From the NCBI GenBank assembly GCA_027067035.1, contig JAMOMO010000178.1, positions 1 through 12,258 of the forward strand: 12,258 nucleotides of DNA, given 5' to 3'. Below, in pieces: positions 7,865-12,258 of this stretch. Below the pieces are notes generated by a model. That model saw only the letters and a list, made by a program, of their open reading frames with translations, had not been told where the DNA came from and ran no database searches. The stretch is from Desulfobulbaceae bacterium. GTDB taxonomy: Bacteria > Desulfobacterota > Desulfobulbia > Desulfobulbales > Desulfocapsaceae. The position numbers and the translations under genes were made by a program. How positions within the stretch are numbered: position 1 is the first letter of the stretch; each line of letters opens with the position of its first letter.

Positions 7865-9565
7865 ATGGCACAGCGGATAACCATAGACCCCATCACAAGA
7901 ATTGAGGGTCATCTGCGTATAGATGCGGAAGTAGATGGAGGGAAGGTCACCAAGGCATGGTCATCAGGCCAGATGTGGCGTGGAATAGAGACCATTTTAA
8001 AGGGTCGGGATCCCCGTGATGCCTGGCTGTTTACCCAGAGGATCTGCGGTGTCTGTACCACGGTTCATGCCCTGGCATCTGTCCGGGCAGTGGAGAATGC
8101 CCTGAACCTTGAGATCCCCATAAACGCCCACTATATCCGAAACATTGTAATGGCGGTCCATGCACTGCAGGATCATATTGTCCACTTTTACGTCCTGTCT
8201 GCCCTGGACTGGGTGGATGTGGTTTCGGCACTCTCAGCCGATCCCAAAAAGACGGCCGCCCTTGCCTCATCCCTGTCCGACTGGCCCGGAAACAGTGCCA
8301 AACGTTTTACTGCTGTTCAGGGCAAACTGAAGGCCCTGGTTGACTCGGGGCAGCTTGGTCCCTTTGCCAATGGCTACTGGGGCCATCCGGCCATGACACT
8401 TCCGCCGGAGGCCAATCTCATGGCGGTATCCCATTACCTGGAGTCACTTGATTATCAGAGAAAGGCCACCCAGGCCCTGGGTATTATTTCAGGGAAAAAC
8501 CCCCATATCCAGAATCTCTCGGTCGGCGGGGTTACCACGGCTCTGAATCCGGATAGTGACTCGGCCCTGAATATGGAACGGCTCTACTGGATTAAGCAGC
8601 TGATCCAGGAGGTACGCGGCTTTATTCAGCAGGTCTATCTGCCCGATGTCGTTGCGGTGGGTGCGCTCTATAAAGACTGGCTTCCCTATGGCGCCGGAGT
8701 GACAAATTATCTGGCAGTTCCCGATATGGTCCTTGACACCAGGGCCACAAAGTTCGATCTGCCCGGTGGAACCATTATGAATGGTGATCTGGGTAGTGTG
8801 AAGGGAATCACCTCCTTCCATGATGATTATTTCAGGGATAACGTGGTGGAGAACATTGCCCACGCCTGGTACAAGGGCGACTGGTCCAAGCATCCCTATG
8901 AAGAGGATGATACTCCGGCTTATGGAGATTTTCAGGATGACGGAAAGTACTCCTGGATCAAGGCACCGCGCTTCCAGGGGCAGCCTATGCAGGTGGGACC
9001 TCTGGCCCAGATGCTGGTCGGCTATGCCCAGGGGCACAAGCCCATCATCGACAATGTCAACAATGCTCTCTCGATGGTGTCAAGTGTGGCCGGCGTTACA
9101 GTTGGTCCTGAAGTCCTGCATTCAACCCTTGGCCGCCATGTGGCCCGTGCCGTCCGTGCCTCAATGCTGAGTGATCTCGCGCTGAAGCACTGGGATCTTC
9201 TGGTTGATAATATCGGCAAGGGTGATCTTGAGATCTTCAACAAACCTGTTTTTCCACAGGGTGAACAGCAGGGCTACGGCTTCCACGAGGCACCGCGTGG
9301 TGTTCTGTCGCACTGGATTGTTATTCAGGACGGGAAAATCAAGAATTACCAGTGTGTGGTCCCGTCAACCTGGAATGCGGGTCCGCGAGATGGAGATGGT
9401 GTTCCCGGTCCCTATGAGGCGTCTCTGGTGGGGAATCCGGTGGCTGATGCTGAGAAACCGCTTGAGCTCCTTCGGACCGTTCACTCCTTTGATCCCTGTA
9501 TAGCCTGTGCAGTTCACACCGTGGATGCAAATGGTGTGGAGATGGCAAAGGTGAAGGCCTTATAA
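7865..9565 (+). CDS. hyaB: [NiFe] hydrogenase large (catalytic) subunit
   Basis: Holds the Ni-Fe(CN)2CO site that splits H2. 566 residues, normal for the family. N-terminal ITIDPITRIEGHLRID at 5-20. The L1 motif RICGVCTTVHA gives Ni ligands Cys61 and Cys64, and the L2 motif DPCIACAVH gives Cys545 and Cys548. Both L2 cysteines are TGT codons, so this is not a [NiFeSe] enzyme. The 15 residues after His551 should be removed by a dedicated endopeptidase once the metal is inserted; that protease gene is not in the window. APRGVLSHW carries the conserved arginine near the active site. It has no signal of its own and should be exported with the small subunit through Tat. GGAGAAG precedes ATG 7865 at about 7 nt. 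It lies 63 bp after the small subunit gene, with no terminator seen between. Confidence 0.97.
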   Translation: MAQRITIDPITRIEGHLRIDAEVDGGKVTKAWSSGQMWRGIETILKGRDPRDAWLFTQRICGVCTTVHALASVRAVENALNLEIPINAHYIRNIVMAVHALQDHIVHFYVLSALDWVDVVSALSADPKKTAALASSLSDWPGNSAKRFTAVQGKLKALVDSGQLGPFANGYWGHPAMTLPPEANLMAVSHYLESLDYQRKATQALGIISGKNPHIQNLSVGGVTTALNPDSDSALNMERLYWIKQLIQEVRGFIQQVYLPDVVAVGALYKDWLPYGAGVTNYLAVPDMVLDTRATKFDLPGGTIMNGDLGSVKGITSFHDDYFRDNVVENIAHAWYKGDWSKHPYEEDDTPAYGDFQDDGKYSWIKAPRFQGQPMQVGPLAQMLVGYAQGHKPIIDNVNNALSMVSSVAGVTVGPEVLHSTLGRHVARAVRASMLSDLALKHWDLLVDNIGKGDLEIFNKPVFPQGEQQGYGFHEAPRGVLSHWIVIQDGKIKNYQCVVPSTWNAGPRDGDGVPGPYEASLVGNPVADAEKPLELLRTVHSFDPCIACAVHTVDANGVEMAKVKAL

Positions 9566-9602
9566 ATAAGGATATGTACCTCAATGATCTGAGAGGGCTG
9601 CT

Positions 9603-10247
9603 ATGACTTATGAGATAAAGAATGTATGGAGTATTCTGCTCCGCCTGTTTCACTGGTCTCTGGTGCTATCCATCATCGCACTCGTGGTGACAGGACTGTA
9701 TGTCAATACACCATGGACCAACACCACACTGGAGGGGAGTGTCTCCTTTCCAATGGCCACCATGAGATACATCCATTTTGTGGCGGGCTATCTGTTTGCG
9801 GCAGCGATTGCCGTGAGATTGTTTCTCTATATTTTCGGTAATCGTCAGGAGCGGATCTGGGATATTCTTCCGATCACTCCGAGAAATATCAGGAGCTTTG
9901 TCACCACCCTTGGCTACTACTCCTACATAAGTGACAGACATGACCCGCGTCTTGGTCATAATGTCCTTGCCGGGAGTACCTATATTGTGACCATTGTGGC
10001 AGCAATATTTCAGCTTATTTCCGGGTTTTATCTTCTTTTTCCGGAGGCGGGTTTCTGGCAGGGGCTGGGCAATGGAATATTCGGCAGTCAGCAGCAGGGC
10101 CGTTTTGTTCATCATCTGCTGATGTGGTATTTTATCCTCTTTGCCTTTGTCCATGTCTACATGGTGGTCTGGAATGATGTGAAATCACCGGAAGGCCTTG
10201 TTTCTTCAATGATTAACGGGAAGAAATTTAAGCACAAGAATGCCTGA
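9603..10247 (+). CDS. hyaC: Ni/Fe-hydrogenase b-type cytochrome subunit
   Basis: Integral membrane di-heme cytochrome b that takes electrons from the small subunit and should reduce quinone. 214 residues with four likely membrane helices at about 15-36, 56-78, 121-146 and 170-192. Histidines in or next to helices, and so heme ligand candidates: His17 (RLFHW), His58 (RYIHF), His170 or His171 (FVHHLLMW) and His184 (FVHVY); His119 (GHN) lies just before helix 3. This matches the HyaC/HydC/CybH family. Start ATG 9603 follows GAGAGGG at 9591-9597. It lies 37 bp after the large subunit gene, and its last codons overlap hypF. Its presence points to a quinone-linked uptake hydrogenase rather than a purely soluble one that feeds cytochrome c3. 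Confidence 0.95.
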   Translation: MTYEIKNVWSILLRLFHWSLVLSIIALVVTGLYVNTPWTNTTLEGSVSFPMATMRYIHFVAGYLFAAAIAVRLFLYIFGNRQERIWDILPITPRNIRSFVTTLGYYSYISDRHDPRLGHNVLAGSTYIVTIVAAIFQLISGFYLLFPEAGFWQGLGNGIFGSQQQGRFVHHLLMWYFILFAFVHVYMVVWNDVKSPEGLVSSMINGKKFKHKNA

Positions 10248-12258
10248 TTCCGTTTGTCTCACGGAGATCAACGTCCAGGGTGTAGTCCAGGGCGTTGGTT
10301 TCCGCCCCTTTGTCTATAAGCTTGCACGGGAGTGTGATCTCGTCGGGACGGTTTCCAATACCGGGCAGGGAGTGATTATCGAGGCACAGGGTGCCAGGGC
10401 ATCCATTGATTCTTTTATCAGAAGTCTGAAAAGTGATCCGCCGCCACTGGCCCGTATCAGATCCCTGCAGGAAAATCCCGGTCCATCAGCAAAAGTATTC
10501 ACAGATTTTTCCATTCTTGTCAGCAGCTCCCCCCACCGGAGCAGCGCCCTGATTCCTGCCGATATTGCCATCTGCAGTGATTGTCTCAATGATATTCTCA
10601 ACCCTGAAGACCGCCGCTGTTCCTATCCCTTCACCAACTGCACCAACTGCGGACCGCGATTCACCATTGTGGAATCCACACCCTATGACCGTGCTGCCAC
10701 GTCCATGAAACAGTTTCAGCTCTGCCCGGAGTGTCAGGCTGAGTATGATAATCCGGAAGATCGTCGTTTCCATGCCCAGCCAAATGCATGTCCCCGCTGT
10801 GGACCTGAGCTCTCACTGTATGATAACAGGGGAAGGAAAATTGATACGACTGCTCCCCTGGGTGAGCTGGCCCGTGCGCTCCGTCGTGGGAGGATCGCAG
10901 CTGTAAGAGGGCTTGGCGGGTTTCATCTGCTGGTGGATGCCGGATCGGAAGAGGCCGTTGCCAGGCTTCGCCTCCGCAAAGGGAGAAGGTCGAAACCCCT
11001 GGCTGTGATGGCGGAAAACCTGGCGGAGATCAAACGCATCTGTCGTGTCACTGACACAGCAGTCAGGCTGCTGCAGGGGCCTGAACATCCCATTGTCCTG
11101 CTGCCCCGCCGCGACTCCGTGACGGCATCAGCATTACTTACGCCGGGGCTTGATGAGCTCGGGGTGATGCTGCCCTACACCCCGCTGCATCACCTGTTGT
11201 TTGAAGAACCTGACTGCCCTTCTGTGCTGGTGATGACCAGTGGCAATAGAAGCGGAGCACCTATTTTTACTGCAAATGATGCCGCTGTTGAGGGGCTGGC
11301 GGCAATAGCGGACTGCTTTCTGCTCCACAACAGGGATATCCTTACCCGGGTTGATGATTCGGTGACAAGGCCTCTGGGGCGCGGAGAAAAGATACAGATC
11401 CTGCGACGGGCCCGCGGTTACGTACCGGAAGCAACAGCACTGTCATGGGATCTGCCGCCCCTGCTGGCCTGCGGAGCCGGTATGAAAAATACATTCTGTC
11501 TCAGCAGGGGAAGAGAGGCCTTTCTCAGTCAGCATATCGGGGATCTTTTTACGCTGGAATCACTGGATTTTTACAAGGAAAGCATCTATCATTTCAAGAG
11601 ACTCCTTCAGGTGACTCCGGTGGCTGTGGCCTGTGATCTGCATCCGGCTTACCTGAGCACTCACCATGCAAAAGAGCTGGGACTGTCACTGTATACGGTG
11701 CAGCATCACCACGCCCATGCTGCGGCTGTTCTTGTGGAACATGGTATTCAGGAAAAGGTGCTGGCCCTGATCCTTGACGGTACAGGACTCGGTGATGACG
11801 GCAGTATCTGGGGTGGCGAGGTCCTGGAGGCGGATTGCCGCGGCTACAGGCGCATCGGCTCATTTATGCCCATGCTGCTGCCCGGTGGTGATGCTGCTGC
11901 CCTTGAGCCGTGGCGTATGGGCCTGTCACTGCTTCACAGCATGGGTGAGGACCCGGCTGCCGCGGGATCTCCGCTGGCCGATGAGAAGAAGCAGGCAGCC
12001 TTGTGGCAGATGATGGAGCAGGGGTTGAACTGCCCCGTTACCTCGAGTTGCGGCCGGTTTTTTGATGGAATTGCAGCCCTTCTCGGTGTCTGTCCGGTGG
12101 CCGATTATGAGGGACAGGCGGCAATGGAACTGGAAGCACTGGCAAGGCGGGCCATGCATGGGCAGGACTTGTCAGGACTTCTTGGCAGAGTGGACGCGGC
12201 CGCAGAGATTGAAGAAGGGCAGCAGAGACTGCTGCTGGCGCAGCAGCATCTGGTGTCA
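10240..12258 (+). CDS. hypF: Carbamoyltransferase HypF, hydrogenase maturation (3' end cut by window edge)
   Basis: Makes the cyanide ligands of the Ni-Fe site: it activates carbamoyl phosphate with ATP and passes the carbamoyl group to HypE. The frame is open for 673 codons to the window end, of about 750-770 expected. Domains in order: acylphosphatase-like (VQGVVQGVGFRPFVY at 12-26); two zinc-finger-like units, each C-x2-C-x18-C-x2-C (Cys112, 115, 134, 137 and Cys162, 165, 184, 187); a YrdC-like domain from about 205 to 390 (GRRSKPLAVM, VMTSGNRSG); and a Kae1-like domain from about 408 (CGAGMKNTFCL, HHHAHAAAV at 489-497, LDGTGLGDDG at 512-521). ATG 10240 overlaps the cytochrome b gene by 8 bp and has no good Shine-Dalgarno, so translation is probably coupled. 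It is the only maturation gene in view; hypCDE and the protease may follow beyond the edge. Confidence 0.97.
   Translation, partial: MPDSVCLTEINVQGVVQGVGFRPFVYKLARECDLVGTVSNTGQGVIIEAQGARASIDSFIRSLKSDPPPLARIRSLQENPGPSAKVFTDFSILVSSSPHRSSALIPADIAICSDCLNDILNPEDRRCSYPFTNCTNCGPRFTIVESTPYDRAATSMKQFQLCPECQAEYDNPEDRRFHAQPNACPRCGPELSLYDNRGRKIDTTAPLGELARALRRGRIAAVRGLGGFHLLVDAGSEEAVARLRLRKGRRSKPLAVMAENLAEIKRICRVTDTAVRLLQGPEHPIVLLPRRDSVTASALLTPGLDELGVMLPYTPLHHLLFEEPDCPSVLVMTSGNRSGAPIFTANDAAVEGLAAIADCFLLHNRDILTRVDDSVTRPLGRGEKIQILRRARGYVPEATALSWDLPPLLACGAGMKNTFCLSRGREAFLSQHIGDLFTLESLDFYKESIYHFKRLLQVTPVAVACDLHPAYLSTHHAKELGLSLYTVQHHHAHAAAVLVEHGIQEKVLALILDGTGLGDDGSIWGGEVLEADCRGYRRIGSFMPMLLPGGDAAALEPWRMGLSLLHSMGEDPAAAGSPLADEKKQAALWQMMEQGLNCPVTSSCGRFFDGIAALLGVCPVADYEGQAAMELEALARRAMHGQDLSGLLGRVDAAAEIEEGQQRLLLAQQHLVS

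Noticed and set aside
6980..7912. 310-codon open frame on the minus strand opposite the hydrogenase small subunit
   Set aside because: It is antisense to a clear Fe-S protein gene, Cys/His-rich only because of the opposite strand, and has no recognisable domain.
9496..9516. Selenocysteine in the large subunit ([NiFeSe] type)
   Set aside because: Both L2 cysteines are TGT codons, with no in-frame TGA. The small subunit keeps Pro in WPV near the medial cluster.

Overview
The window looks like a chromosomal segment of a strictly anaerobic, probably sulfur- or sulfate-metabolising bacterium of the Desulfobacterota (a Desulfobulbales-like member is my best guess). This rests on gene content and protein style only: a methyl-accepting chemotaxis protein ending in a hemerythrin domain, a periplasmic [NiFe] uptake hydrogenase with a cytochrome b subunit, and a PcnB-type poly(A) polymerase. 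I see no insertion sequence, phage, CRISPR or tRNA signal. Base composition and coding style look even throughout.

Layout. (1) 1-2264, minus strand: the aminoacyl-tRNA synthetase pair hisS then aspS; aspS runs off the left edge (first 306 codons present). hisS has a good promoter and a GTG start behind a strong Shine-Dalgarno. The AspRS carries His and Gly at the two positions known to mark non-discriminating enzymes that also charge tRNA(Asn). (2) 2265-2615: divergent promoter region with one minus-strand and two plus-strand sigma70-like candidates. (3) 2616-3959, plus: pcnB. (4) 3964-6399, minus: an 811-residue chemoreceptor with a full hemerythrin domain, convergent with pcnB and separated from it by only 4 bp. 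(5) 6400-6730: a 331-bp divergent region between the chemoreceptor and the hydrogenase operon, with small direct and inverted repeats. (6) 6731-12258, plus: hydrogenase small subunit, large subunit, cytochrome b, then hypF, which overlaps the cytochrome b gene by 8 bp and runs off the right edge (673 codons present).

How the parts fit. The hydrogenase small subunit is exported by Tat with the large subunit. It should oxidise H2 in the periplasm and pass electrons through three Fe-S clusters to the di-heme cytochrome b and on to quinone. HypF makes the cyanide ligands of the Ni-Fe site. The Fe-S and active-site signatures are those of standard, oxygen-sensitive hydrogenases. The divergent neighbour is a receptor with an oxygen-binding domain on its cytoplasmic end; a link between oxygen avoidance and this hydrogenase is an inference from position only.

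Nothing here is a clearly new system. The points most worth a second look are the predicted non-discriminating AspRS, the chemoreceptor-hemerythrin fusion beside the hydrogenase operon, and the repeats in the region between them.
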